A stretch of DNA of 64,000 bases from Ruminococcus sp. YRD2003 (GTDB lineage Bacteria > Bacillota > Clostridia > Oscillospirales > Ruminococcaceae): the NCBI GenBank assembly GCA_900109435.1, contig FNZT01000004.1, positions 38,585 to 102,584 on the forward strand. The letters are read 5' to 3'. The translations under genes and the position numbers were made by a program. Below the pieces are notes generated by a model. The model searched no databases. It had not been told where the DNA came from and saw only the letters and a program-made list of their open reading frames with translations. This document shows positions 49,482-56,733 of the stretch, piece by piece (within the stretch, counting starts at the first letter, position 1; every line of letters begins with the position of its first letter).

Positions 49482-49964
49482 ATGGATAATAGAATTGAGG
49501 CAAAGAAGAGGATAAAAGAACTCTTGCGCACTGATTTGGGTTACATCTACAAAGAAACCAATGTGGGTAGGCATAAAATACATCTTACCTTTAAAATGGA
49601 CAGCAGAACCCATGAATTGCAGATGACATTCGATTTTGCAGAGAAGTATTGTGATATCCTAACATTTATAAGTCCTCGGGTGCTTACCGATGAGTATTAC
49701 GATGAAACGCTCTATACGATTAATATCATCAATACATATGTTAAGGCTTTCGGAAGATTTTATGTGGATGACTATAATGATATAGCCTATAGCCTTAGAC
49801 TTCCGTACTCTATGGTTGAGGAAAGACCTGCTGAAACTATATGGGAAATACAGGGGGCGGTTAAATACTACGAGGATGTTTTCTACATTCTCTTGGATGT
49901 TGCTCAAGGTAAAAAGAGCTTTGAAGACTGCAAAGAGTATATTGAGAAAATGTGGAAGTGGTAA
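49482..49964 (+). CDS. YbjN-like (type III chaperone fold) protein
   Basis: A 160-residue acidic protein whose pattern ('INTYVKAFGRFYVDDYNDIAYSLRLPYSM', 'GAVKYYEDVFYILLDVAQGKKSFEDCKEYIEKMW') fits the YbjN domain: a beta-sheet flanked by helices, often with chaperone-like or regulatory roles. The assignment rests on pattern and length only. It is the last gene of the three-gene operon of the integrated element; AAGGAGG precedes the ATG and a terminator follows at 50057. Confidence 0.6.
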   Translation: MDNRIEAKKRIKELLRTDLGYIYKETNVGRHKIHLTFKMDSRTHELQMTFDFAEKYCDILTFISPRVLTDEYYDETLYTINIINTYVKAFGRFYVDDYNDIAYSLRLPYSMVEERPAETIWEIQGAVKYYEDVFYILLDVAQGKKSFEDCKEYIEKMWKW

Positions 49965-50056
49965 AGCAAGTAAATGCAGGATTGACCTGTCACAGTAATC
50001 AGTGAATCAAAATGAAAAAAGTGAGAAAATAAAAATGTTTGATTATTGTATATAAC

Positions 50057-50085
50057 AAGCACCTATCGTTTCGGTAGGTGCTTTT
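50057..50085 (+). terminator. Rho-independent terminator
   Basis: AAGCACCTA-tcgtttcgg-TAGGTGCTT followed by TTT, about 90 bp after the YbjN-like gene. Confidence 0.85.
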
Positions 50086-50337
50086 CTCATGATTAAAACG
50101 GGAGTTAGAGAGCATGGCAAATATAGTACAAGGAATTACCATCTTCAATTAGATGGAATATCTACCTGATGAATGATTTTTCTGCGGTTTTTAAACAACT
50201 TTGACCGATTAGCTTCGCAAAAGCGGTTGTTAGGTACTCTCCTGAAGAGCAACAAGCTGATCTAACATATTGTCAATAATTGTCTTTGCTGAATTACTCA
50301 TAATGATAACCTTCCTTTTTTAGTTTTCTGAATTCTG

Positions 50338-50375
50338 CACATTTTGCGCATTTTCTTCAAAATGTGCAAAATGTG
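50338..50375. repeat. Imperfect palindrome around CACATTTTGCGCATTTT
   Basis: A 17-bp arm and its complement (two mismatches) separated by cttc. It has no T-tract on either strand, so it is better read as a protein-binding site (operator, oriT-like or replication-related) than as a terminator. Confidence 0.45.
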
Positions 50376-50437
50376 GAAAGGACAGTTTCCTTCAATTATA
50401 AAAATACGGATTGATAATGATATCTGTTATAGTCTTA

Positions 50438-50554
50438 TTATTCGTTCCTTCGGAAGTTGCAAATAGGTATATTGCTTATCTGAGTTTGCAGTTCTGCAAT
50501 TTCCTCGGCGGTTACATCTTCTTTCTTTTCAATAGAGAGAAGCTTATTCTCCAG
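50438..50554 (-). pseudogene. C-terminal gene fragment, no start codon
   Basis: The minus strand reads 'LENKLLSIEKKEDVTAEEIA' and on to a TAA at 50440-50438. An in-frame TGA directly precedes it and there is no start or binding site. Composition and coiled-coil character look like a truncated protein end; the parent family is not identified. Confidence 0.4.
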
Positions 50555-50587
50555 TCAATTATATTGTAACAGGAGATGTAAAGCGTA

Positions 50588-51706
50588 ATGATAAAGGATA
50601 GCAATGAAATCGAAAAGAATAACAATATTAATGAAAGTAGTATTGTCCCTATTTCAGAACAAAAAGTACATATTCTCGTCACAGATGCCGATACTCATGG
50701 AACTGAACTTGCGAAAATGAGCGACTTTATGGGAGAATATGCTAAACTCCAGGTTTCGTCATTAAACAACAGTTCTTTGACAAGCGTTATGGTTGATATT
50801 CCAATTGCTAATATAGGTATAATTAATGAAGTAGTTCAGCATGCTCGAATTGTTGCAAAAGGAGATATAAGCCTAATACCGGATTTTGAACACCTTCCAT
50901 CCGATATAAGGGAAAAACTCAAAAAAGGCATTTATTCTATTGGCGAATCTAAGCAAGTTGATGGGAATATGCGAGCAGTGATCTTAAACGAGAATGGAAC
51001 TCGAGTTAAAGACATAACACTCAAAAAAGTATTTAATAATCCAGGAACGCTTGAAACAACAAGAAGTATATCTAATCAGCTTCAAATGAAACAAATCAAC
51101 GATAAGCTTGCTGCTATACAAGAAATTCAAAGCTATCAGCTTGACAAGGATAGAGATCATGCTATTTTTACTCCTTTTCTAAATACACGTGACAGTATTC
51201 TTCTTGCACAAAATGCAGATACACAAGAAAAACGAAATATGTATCTCGAAAAAGCCGCTGAACAATTGAGAGAAGCTAAAAATGGAATAAAAACTGAGAT
51301 GAATACAGCAGTAACTCATCTTGCAAAGTATTCAAAAAGGCCCCTGTTTCACAGACAATCTACAATAAATACACTTACAAGGCATATTGCTGATGATCTT
51401 CAGTTTTCTACTAAAATATGTGGTATAACGATGCAGGTTTATGAATACCTTGGTCAGTCACAGAATGCCAAATTAGAAATGGAACAATATCAAGCTTTCA
51501 TGACAGATTTTATATCAAATGAAATAGGAAATACAGGATATACAGCAATTGAGTTGTTGCATGACAATTTTCGATACAACAAGGATAATGTCGATTGTTG
51601 GTATGATTTCTCAATTGAACTAAAAACAAAGCTTTCAGATATTAAGCAATTGGAAACCCGAGAAACCTATATTGTAACATTGGAGGATTCGGAAGATGAA
51701 AGATAA
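50588..51706 (+). CDS. Element-encoded protein, function unknown
   Basis: A 372-residue soluble protein in AT-rich DNA. Residues 1-150 look mixed alpha/beta ('HILVTDADTHGTELAKMSDFMGEY', 'RAVILNENGTRVKDITLKKVF'); residues 150-350 are helical with a probable coiled coil ('LQMKQINDKLAAIQEIQSYQLDKD', 'RNMYLEKAAEQLREAKNGIKTEM'). No catalytic motif is recognised. AGGAGATG precedes the ATG. The next gene starts inside its end (11-bp overlap), so the two form a translationally coupled pair: a large soluble protein plus a small zinc-ribbon membrane protein. This plan recalls accessory or defence cassettes, but nothing proves that. Confidence 0.7.
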   Translation: MIKDSNEIEKNNNINESSIVPISEQKVHILVTDADTHGTELAKMSDFMGEYAKLQVSSLNNSSLTSVMVDIPIANIGIINEVVQHARIVAKGDISLIPDFEHLPSDIREKLKKGIYSIGESKQVDGNMRAVILNENGTRVKDITLKKVFNNPGTLETTRSISNQLQMKQINDKLAAIQEIQSYQLDKDRDHAIFTPFLNTRDSILLAQNADTQEKRNMYLEKAAEQLREAKNGIKTEMNTAVTHLAKYSKRPLFHRQSTINTLTRHIADDLQFSTKICGITMQVYEYLGQSQNAKLEMEQYQAFMTDFISNEIGNTGYTAIELLHDNFRYNKDNVDCWYDFSIELKTKLSDIKQLETRETYIVTLEDSEDER

Positions 51707-51887
51707 CAATATAAAGAAATGTAAAAAATGCGGTGCAACATTAGTAGGTAAAAAAGCACATAAACTCGGACTATGTTCACACTGTGCCAGAGATCTTGGA
51801 CAAAAAGGGGCAGGAGGATTGGCATTTGGAGCTATAATTCTTATTGTTGGAGGAAAAGTCATCAAAACAATTTTAAAAAGAATATGA
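51696..51887 (+). CDS. Small zinc-ribbon membrane protein
   Basis: A 63-residue protein: a zinc-ribbon with C9, C12, C27 and C30 ('KCKKCGATLVGKKAHKLGLCSHC') and one membrane helix at about 40-56 ('GGLAFGAIILIVGGKVI'). GGAGG lies nine bases before the ATG, inside the upstream gene, which it overlaps by 11 bp. Probably acts with the 50588 protein at the membrane; the role is unknown. Confidence 0.68.
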   Translation: MKDNNIKKCKKCGATLVGKKAHKLGLCSHCARDLGQKGAGGLAFGAIILIVGGKVIKTILKRI

Positions 51888-52002
51888 CATATTCCTACAA
51901 TACAAAAACGCAGATAGGTAAATGCACAATGAAAAAATCAATAAACACTTGGAAAGGATAGTAGAACTAAAAGCTGCTGTTATCGAATAATAAGTAAGAA
52001 TA

Positions 52003-52081
52003 CTTGACATTGGAGATTGAGTGTGCTAATATTATCTATAGGGTGCATAATACACTTGTTGCCGCAAAAATGCACCCTATA
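52003..52081 (+). promoter_or_regulatory. Fic gene promoter and leader stem-loop
   Basis: TTGACA (52003-52008) and TAATAT (52027-52032), spacer 18 bp. The leader holds ATAGGGTGCAT and its exact complement ATGCACCCTAT separated by 23 bases. The 3' arm begins an 8-codon frame (MHPIKLEV) whose TAA is one base before the Fic ATG. Both could regulate Fic translation. Confidence 0.6.
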
Positions 52082-52097
52082 AAATTGGAGGTATAAT

Positions 52098-53039
52098 ATG
52101 TCAGATATTGATAAAGTGCAAGAACTGCTGCACCAGAAAGCAGACATACAAGCTCGTCTGCGATTAATTCCTTATGATGGTACTCCAGAAGTCAAGAAAC
52201 AGGGCGATAAACAGTATTTATATGTCAGAAAGCGCGTAGGCGGTCATAATACATCAACGTATGTAGATATATATTCTGACACGCTGCATCAATTATTGTT
52301 GAGGAATTCGCGTGAAAGACGTGAGTTGGAGAAACTACTACGACAGGTAAACCGTGATTTATTGGCTCTCGGTTATACAGACGAGGAACTTGATCCAAGA
52401 GTACAGCAAAATTTGGATTTTGCTCGTGCGAATATGAAAAGCAATATATATGACCAAGCTGTATTGGAAGGTGTTGCTACATCATTTCCGCAGACTGAGG
52501 AAATCATCGATAACGGTATAGTTACTGGTATGAGCGCAGATGATGTGCAGAAGATATTAAACCTTAAACACGCATGGGAATTTATTTTAGATAAAGATGT
52601 TATACGCAGTAAAAGCGATTATTATCTGCTTTGTCATATTGCGAAATTGATAAATGAGGGATTTTTTACTAATGGAGGACGTATACGCGGAGTTCCAGTG
52701 ACTATAGGAGGTTGCTCATATATTCCGCCACTTCCAATTGAGATGGATGTTAAAACTAAAATCGACGAAATTGTAGGAGCAACGCAAGAAACAGCTATTG
52801 ATACAGCTATAAGACTATGCTTGTACTGTATGAAAACGCAGATTTTCTTGGACGGAAATAAAAGAACTTCTGTTATTTTTGCGAATCATTACCTTATTTC
52901 TCAGGGGCAGGGATTCCTTGTTATACCAGAAAAAGCGGTACCGACCTTTAAGAAACTGCTCGTTGAATACTATGAAAGTGATGACATAGTTGAAATATCG
53001 GCATTTATGAAGCTGAAATGCTGGAAGAACTTTGAATAG
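52098..53039 (+). CDS. Fic-domain protein with Gln in place of the catalytic His
   Basis: A 313-residue protein: an N-terminal helical part ('RERRELEKLLRQVNRDLLALGY'), 'DQAVLEGVATSFPQTEEIIDNG' in the position of the inhibitory-helix region, and a Fic core. The canonical HxFx(D/E)GN(G/K)R loop reads Q-I-F-L-D-G-N-K-R here, with Gln248 where the general-base His should be; the rest ('DGNKRTSVIFANHYLI') is intact. Classical AMP transfer would need the His, so it may be inactive, use other chemistry, or belong to a Gln-type Fic subgroup. Monocistronic in the integrated element, with GGAGG before the ATG. Possible toxin or defence cargo, but no antitoxin gene adjoins it. Confidence 0.85.
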   Translation: MSDIDKVQELLHQKADIQARLRLIPYDGTPEVKKQGDKQYLYVRKRVGGHNTSTYVDIYSDTLHQLLLRNSRERRELEKLLRQVNRDLLALGYTDEELDPRVQQNLDFARANMKSNIYDQAVLEGVATSFPQTEEIIDNGIVTGMSADDVQKILNLKHAWEFILDKDVIRSKSDYYLLCHIAKLINEGFFTNGGRIRGVPVTIGGCSYIPPLPIEMDVKTKIDEIVGATQETAIDTAIRLCLYCMKTQIFLDGNKRTSVIFANHYLISQGQGFLVIPEKAVPTFKKLLVEYYESDDIVEISAFMKLKCWKNFE

Positions 53040-53448
53040 TATTGACAAACCATATTTGTGTTATCAGAAGTGCAGTTTTTTCCTCCAGGCTCACGCTTCC
53101 ATTCAAGTAGCTTGTTAAATATTTTGCATTTTAATACCTTCTTGCCTTGCATTTTATAAATAACTATTACCACGAAATCGAATAATTATTAAGTGCTGAT
53201 ACATTCTATCCCACTATTCATTTAAGATATTCGTCATCGCAACTTGAAATCATTTATCCCAATCGAATTAAATAATAACAGGAGTACGCCAAAATGATTT
53301 GGTCTTTCGCTGGTCTTTATCTGGTCTTCAAAGTTACAAAATCGCAGGAAACGGAAGATAAAGAAAAGCGAAGTTAAAACATTGAAAGTGCTGTAAAACA
53401 GGCATTTCTGCAAACAATAGAATAAATTACAAATGCCGATACACGTTA
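53040..53448. other. Right-end region of the element with integrase arm-like sites
   Basis: No gene is seen. Three close repeats of GGTCTT(T) occur at 53301-53327 (TTTGGTCTTTCG, CTGGTCTTTATC, TCTGGTCTTCAA); the middle one is identical to a site near attL. They fit arm-type binding sites of the integrase. The rest is AT-rich and unassigned. Confidence 0.6.
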
Positions 53449-53464
53449 CTCAAAGAGATAATCA
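53449..53464. other. attR of the rpsI element
   Basis: CTCAAAGAGATAATCA, identical to 46098-46113 at the rpsI 3' end. Confidence 0.9.
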
Positions 53465-53493
53465 TATCCCTATCGGGACTATACGAAAAATCG

Positions 53494-53522
53494 CCTCGCA
53501 GGGCTATCCTGCGAGGTTTTTT
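53494..53522 (+). terminator. Displaced rpsI terminator
   Basis: CCTCGCAGG-gctat-CCTGCGAGG followed by six T, 30 bp after attR. No gene ends just upstream of it except across the insert, so it is probably the original rplM-rpsI terminator. Confidence 0.8.
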
Positions 53523-53670
53523 GTTTTATGCGCTATTGCTCGGAACGCTGAAAATGTATGGCAGAGCTGTGACCTGCTTAGCTGCTGTCAGCCCGCTCTA
53601 CGGAGCGTGGATTGACTTTTCTGCGGCGGTGCTTTACAATAAGATCAGAATTATTTGCGAGGTGTTGGTC

Positions 53671-54276
53671 ATGGATCAGATGAAAACAGGTGCGCTTATC
53701 CGCGAGCTGAGAACTGCTGCGGGCCTTACTCAGAAGCAGCTCGCCGAGAGGCTGAATGTCAGCGACAAGGCTGTCTCAAAGTGGGAGTGCGGCTGCGGCT
53801 GCCCAGATGTGTCACTCCTGACAGTGCTCGCCGATATCCTCGGTACGGACGTTCAGGTCCTTCTTTCGGGCTCTGTCACTAAAAATGAAAGCGAGAAGGG
53901 TAATATGAAAAAACTGAGATTTTACGTTTGCAGAGAGTGCGGGAACATTATCACCGCAACTTCCGACACTGCTGTGACTTGCTGCGGCTCGCGGCTGACT
54001 GCGCTTGAGCCCCGCAGAGCCGTGGGGGCGGACGTCCTGAAAGTGGAGGACCTGGACGGCGAATGGCTCGTTACCTCCGACCACGTTATGCAAAAGGAGC
54101 ACTTTATCTCCTTTGTCGCGTTTGTGACGGACAGCTCCGTTACTGTCTGCAAGCAGTACCCCGAATGGGACTTGCAGCTCATACTGCCGCGCTCCCGCGC
54201 ATGGAGGCTCGTGTGGTTCTGCACTCGGCATGGTCTGTTTTATCAGGATGTCCGCCCTGCAAGGGTGCGCCCTTGA
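53671..54276 (+). CDS. XRE-family regulator with C-terminal zinc-ribbon-like domain
   Basis: A 201-residue protein: HTH_3 domain at residues 1-65 ('GALIRELRTAAGLTQKQLAERLNVSDKAVSKWE'), then a Cys-containing domain ('YVCRECGNIITATSDTAVTCCGSRLTAL', desulfoferrodoxin-like metal knuckle) and 'HFISFVAFVTDSSVTVCKQYPEWD'. This HTH plus redox-metal domain plan is common in clostridial regulators and suggests sensing of metal or redox state, but the target is unknown. The start at 53671 follows GAGGTG; the longer frame from 53521 overlaps the rpsI terminator and is rejected. Confidence 0.82.
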   Translation: MDQMKTGALIRELRTAAGLTQKQLAERLNVSDKAVSKWECGCGCPDVSLLTVLADILGTDVQVLLSGSVTKNESEKGNMKKLRFYVCRECGNIITATSDTAVTCCGSRLTALEPRRAVGADVLKVEDLDGEWLVTSDHVMQKEHFISFVAFVTDSSVTVCKQYPEWDLQLILPRSRAWRLVWFCTRHGLFYQDVRPARVRP

Positions 54277-54287
54277 TGCTCCTCCAA

Positions 54288-54380
54288 AAGAGCTTTAATA
54301 CGAAGTTTGCCCCTATGGGGTGCTCTCATGATGCTGAAAGAGTTTTCAGCGAGAGTACCCCATAGGGGCTAAAATTTGCA
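54288..54380. repeat. Palindromic dispersed element, core-only form
   Basis: GCCCCTATGGGGTGCTCTC faces GAGAGTACCCCATAGGGGC across a nested hairpin (GCTGAAA-gag-TTTTCAGC). This is the centre of the 36988-37302 element without its outer arms. It lies between convergent genes, 12 bp after the regulator's stop. Confidence 0.8.
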
Positions 54381-54421
54381 TTAATGTTTCAGGGGAGCTT
54401 GAGGCGGCAATGCCTGACACT

Positions 54422-54964
54422 CTACCTTATGATTATCGCAAAATCAGGCGGAATTGTCGGCTTGGGATTGCCCTCGTCGTCGTAATCTCCGTGGTGGAAG
54501 CCGCTTATCTTCGGCGGTGCCGTCGATGCTGATGTGAGGTCCTCCTCGGTATCGCTTGTCCCCTCCGCCGATGTATCATCTGTCGGCGTCTCCTCGTCGG
54601 TCACTGCTTCGGTTGAGGTGTCCTCTATGGGCTCGCCGTTCTCGTCGGTGTTCTCGGGGAGTGTTTCCGTTTCGGGCGGAGCAGTGGTTATCGGACGGCC
54701 GAAAAGGTCGTATTCGATATCTTCGGGTTCGGTTTTCGATTCGACAGGTCTGCCGAACAGGTCGAGCTCCTGTGCGGCGGTCTCGGTCTGAGCACCTGTC
54801 CTTATCTCTATGCCGTGAGTTTGCTCCTGAGCGGCTGCGTTCGACGATGTGCTTTTGCTCTTCTTCTGCGCTATCGCGTCGTCTGCACAGCTTTTGCCTG
54901 CCATCAGCACGCAGAGGCCTGCTATGATAGCGGCTGCTATCGCTATTATCCTGCTGCGTTCCAT
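54422..54964 (-). CDS. Exported Thr/Glu-rich protein, function unknown
   Basis: A 180-residue protein with an N-terminal hydrophobic segment (residues 5-22, 'RIIAIAAAIIAGLCVLMAG') and otherwise low-complexity, acidic, Thr-rich sequence. Two short repeats ('ELDLFGRPVESKTEPED', 'EYDLFGRPITTAPPE') and a C-terminal 'HGDYDDEGNPKPTIPPDF' stand out. Likely membrane-anchored and surface exposed. No enzyme motif is seen. AGGGAGG lies upstream. Similar disordered Thr-rich tails occur in other exported proteins of this window. Confidence 0.65.
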   Translation of the reverse strand: MERSRIIAIAAAIIAGLCVLMAGKSCADDAIAQKKSKSTSSNAAAQEQTHGIEIRTGAQTETAAQELDLFGRPVESKTEPEDIEYDLFGRPITTAPPETETLPENTDENGEPIEDTSTEAVTDEETPTDDTSAEGTSDTEEDLTSASTAPPKISGFHHGDYDDEGNPKPTIPPDFAIIIR

Positions 54965-55019
54965 TTTTATCCTCCCTTTTTTTATCCGTATGGCTCAATG
55001 CGGGCTCGTACGGCTGTAT

Positions 55020-55499
55020 TCAGCCTTTCAGAGCTGCTTTGTCGCGCTCTTCGACTGCGAGACGGTCACAGCGTTCGTTCTCGGGGTGCCCCGCGTGGCC
55101 CTTGACCCAGTTGAATGTGACCTCGTGCCGCTCCAGCAGGGGGAGCAGACGCTCCCACAGGTCGACGTTCAGCGCGGGCTTCTTGTCGGACTTTATCCAG
55201 CCTTTTTTCTTCCAGCCGTATACCCAGCCCTTCGTTACGCTGTCGACGACGTACTTGCTGTCTGTGGTCAATATCACCCTGCACGGTTCTTTCAGCGCCG
55301 ATAGTCCCTCTATCACGCCGAGCAGCTCCATGCGGTTGTTCGTGGTCATAGCCTCGCCGCCCGAGAGCTCCTTCTCTCTGCCTGCGAACCGCAGTATCAC
55401 GCCGTAGCCGCCCGGACCCGGGTTGCCGCTGCACGCGCCGTCCGAGAACATCTCTATCGTTTTTATGGCTAACGCCCCCTTGTCTGTGGTTATAACCAT
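55020..55499 (-). CDS. rnhA: Ribonuclease HI
   Basis: A 159-residue RNase HI with all catalytic carboxylates visible: Asp in '[17 protein letters not shown]', Glu in '[12 protein letters not shown]', Asp in '[12 protein letters not shown]' and the terminal '[16 protein letters not shown]' (His loop and Asp). It removes RNA from RNA-DNA hybrids. The start is uncertain: ATG 55499 is taken, but AAGGGGG lies further in, and the earlier ATG at 55526 is possible. Confidence 0.92.
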   Translation of the reverse strand: MVITTDKGALAIKTIEMFSDGACSGNPGPGGYGVILRFAGREKELSGGEAMTTNNRMELLGVIEGLSALKEPCRVILTTDSKYVVDSVTKGWVYGWKKKGWIKSDKKPALNVDLWERLLPLLERHEVTFNWVKGHAGHPENERCDRLAVEERDKAALKG

Positions 55500-55584
55500 T
55501 ATAGCAGGTCTGAGCGAAAAATGCAAGCGGTGCGGCGAAGCTCCTGTCTTCGAGAGCGAGCGGTATGGCGTGGGGAGCGAAGGG

Positions 55585-56592
55585 TCACTCCTTTACCTCC
55601 TCTATGGTGCAGTTTGGGTAGTAGTGGGCGAGTATCTCGCGCCATGTGCTGCCTGCGGATGCCATTGCATTAGCGCCGTACTGGCTCATGCCTACGCCGT
55701 GCCCGAAGCCGCGCGTCGTTATCACTGCCTGCTCGTCGTCGTAGGTCACGTCAAAATCCGCCGAGCGAAGTCCGAGTGCTGTGCGTATGTCGTTTCCCGT
55801 GACTGTACGGTCTCCCGCACGGGCGGTCAGGACAGTTCCCGAATCCGATATTTCGGCTACAGTCAGCCATTTTGTCATGTCCTCGCCGAGCTGTATGCCA
55901 TCAAGTGCCGCTTCGAGCCTGTCGCGGAGCTCGTCCTTGTTTATGCGGACCGTTTCCTCGTATTTCGGGGCTTTCGTGTCAGAGAGGCTGTCAACGGGGA
56001 CGAGGTAGTCCACGGGGGCTCCCCACGCGTTTTCGGCGCTCTCCGTCCTGCCCGACGACATCGAGTGGAATGCCGCGATTATCGGCTCGTCTGCGTAGGT
56101 TATCACGTAGGGCAGGACTTCGTCCGCTGCCGCGCTTATCCTGCGGTAGTATTCATCGTAGTTTTTGCCGAAATACTGCTGTATCTTCTCATTCGTGAAG
56201 TAGCCCTGATACTTCGAGGTGTCGTTGGAGAAGTCCGCTCCGCAGAGCTCCGCGCGGGGCTCCTCACGGGCAAGCGTGCGCTGACGCTCGGCGTAGGTGT
56301 GGGCGGCGACTGCCTGTGCTTTCAGAGCTTCCGTGCCGAAATTTGCGGGCATCTCCGCGCAGACTGCCCCTATCACGTACTCGCGCACGGGCACGATGAG
56401 AACTTTGCCTGTCGCGGCGTCGAGCACCTTGTAGGGCTCGGAGCTGAGCGGGGCTGCCTCCGATGCTTGGGCTTCGGGGAGAGGCGCTGTCTCGGCGGGA
56501 GCAGCGGCTCGTCCGTGCAGACAGGTCGGCAGGGCAGGTATGGCGGTTATCGCGAGGCTGAGGAAAATTGCGGAAAAAAGGTGCTTTTTCAT
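55585..56592 (-). CDS. spoIID: SpoIID/LytB-type protein (amidase enhancer / lytic transglycosylase)
   Basis: A 336-residue exported protein with signal peptide (residues 1-27) and a SpoIID domain: '[33 protein letters not shown]' (conserved Glu of the transglycosylase motif), '[15 protein letters not shown]' and '[35 protein letters not shown]'. In sporulation SpoIID cuts denuded glycan strands during engulfment. The ATG at 56592 follows AAGGAGA. It is divergent from citrate synthase, with no SpoIIQ or SpoIIID neighbour, so a vegetative LytB-like role is also possible. Confidence 0.88.
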   Translation of the reverse strand: MKKHLFSAIFLSLAITAIPALPTCLHGRAAAPAETAPLPEAQASEAAPLSSEPYKVLDAATGKVLIVPVREYVIGAVCAEMPANFGTEALKAQAVAAHTYAERQRTLAREEPRAELCGADFSNDTSKYQGYFTNEKIQQYFGKNYDEYYRRISAAADEVLPYVITYADEPIIAAFHSMSSGRTESAENAWGAPVDYLVPVDSLSDTKAPKYEETVRINKDELRDRLEAALDGIQLGEDMTKWLTVAEISDSGTVLTARAGDRTVTGNDIRTALGLRSADFDVTYDDEQAVITTRGFGHGVGMSQYGANAMASAGSTWREILAHYYPNCTIEEVKE

Positions 56593-56672
56593 GGTTTTTG
56601 TCTCCTTTTTGCGTTTTTTGAGCAGCGGTGTATCTCTGCGGGCGCTTTCAGGGGGGGCAAAGCAAATATTAT

Positions 56673-56701
56673 TTGACATTGCCGCCTGAATAGTGTATAA
56701 T
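56673..56701 (+). promoter_or_regulatory. Promoter of the citrate synthase gene
   Basis: TTGACA (56673-56678) and TATAAT (56696-56701), 17-bp spacer. The predicted transcript start near 56708 excludes the ATG at 56707 as translation start. Confidence 0.85.
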
Positions 56702-56733
56702 TAATTATGAATATGTTTAGGAGAGTGATTCTT

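Larger units (their letters stand above)
50086..50587. other. Gene-poor stretch with gene fragments and a palindrome
   Basis: No intact gene is seen. On the minus strand a 23-codon frame (50301-50230, 'SNSAKTIIDNMLDQLVALQEST') follows GGAAGG and may be real or a remnant. A palindrome CACATTTTG-cg-CATTTT with its complement covers 50338-50375. A gene fragment lies at 50438-50554. The layout suggests deletion of a former gene block. Confidence 0.5.
46098..53464. mobile_element. Integrated element at the 3' end of rpsI (attL to attR)
   Basis: A 16-bp direct repeat, CTCAAAGAGATAATCA, lies at the end of rpsI (46098-46113) and at 53449-53464; it defines a 7.37-kb insert. Inside are a tyrosine integrase next to attL, repeated GGTCTTT-type sites near both ends (likely integrase arm sites), a possible relaxase remnant, and AT-rich cargo unlike the flanks. 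rpsI 3' ends are known integration sites for integrative elements in Firmicutes. No excisionase or complete conjugation gene set is seen, so it is probably a decayed or satellite (mobilizable) element. Confidence 0.9.

Noticed and set aside
52098..53039. Fic-antitoxin pair
   Set aside because: No small antitoxin gene is adjacent; the preceding genes are over 200 bp away in a different unit.
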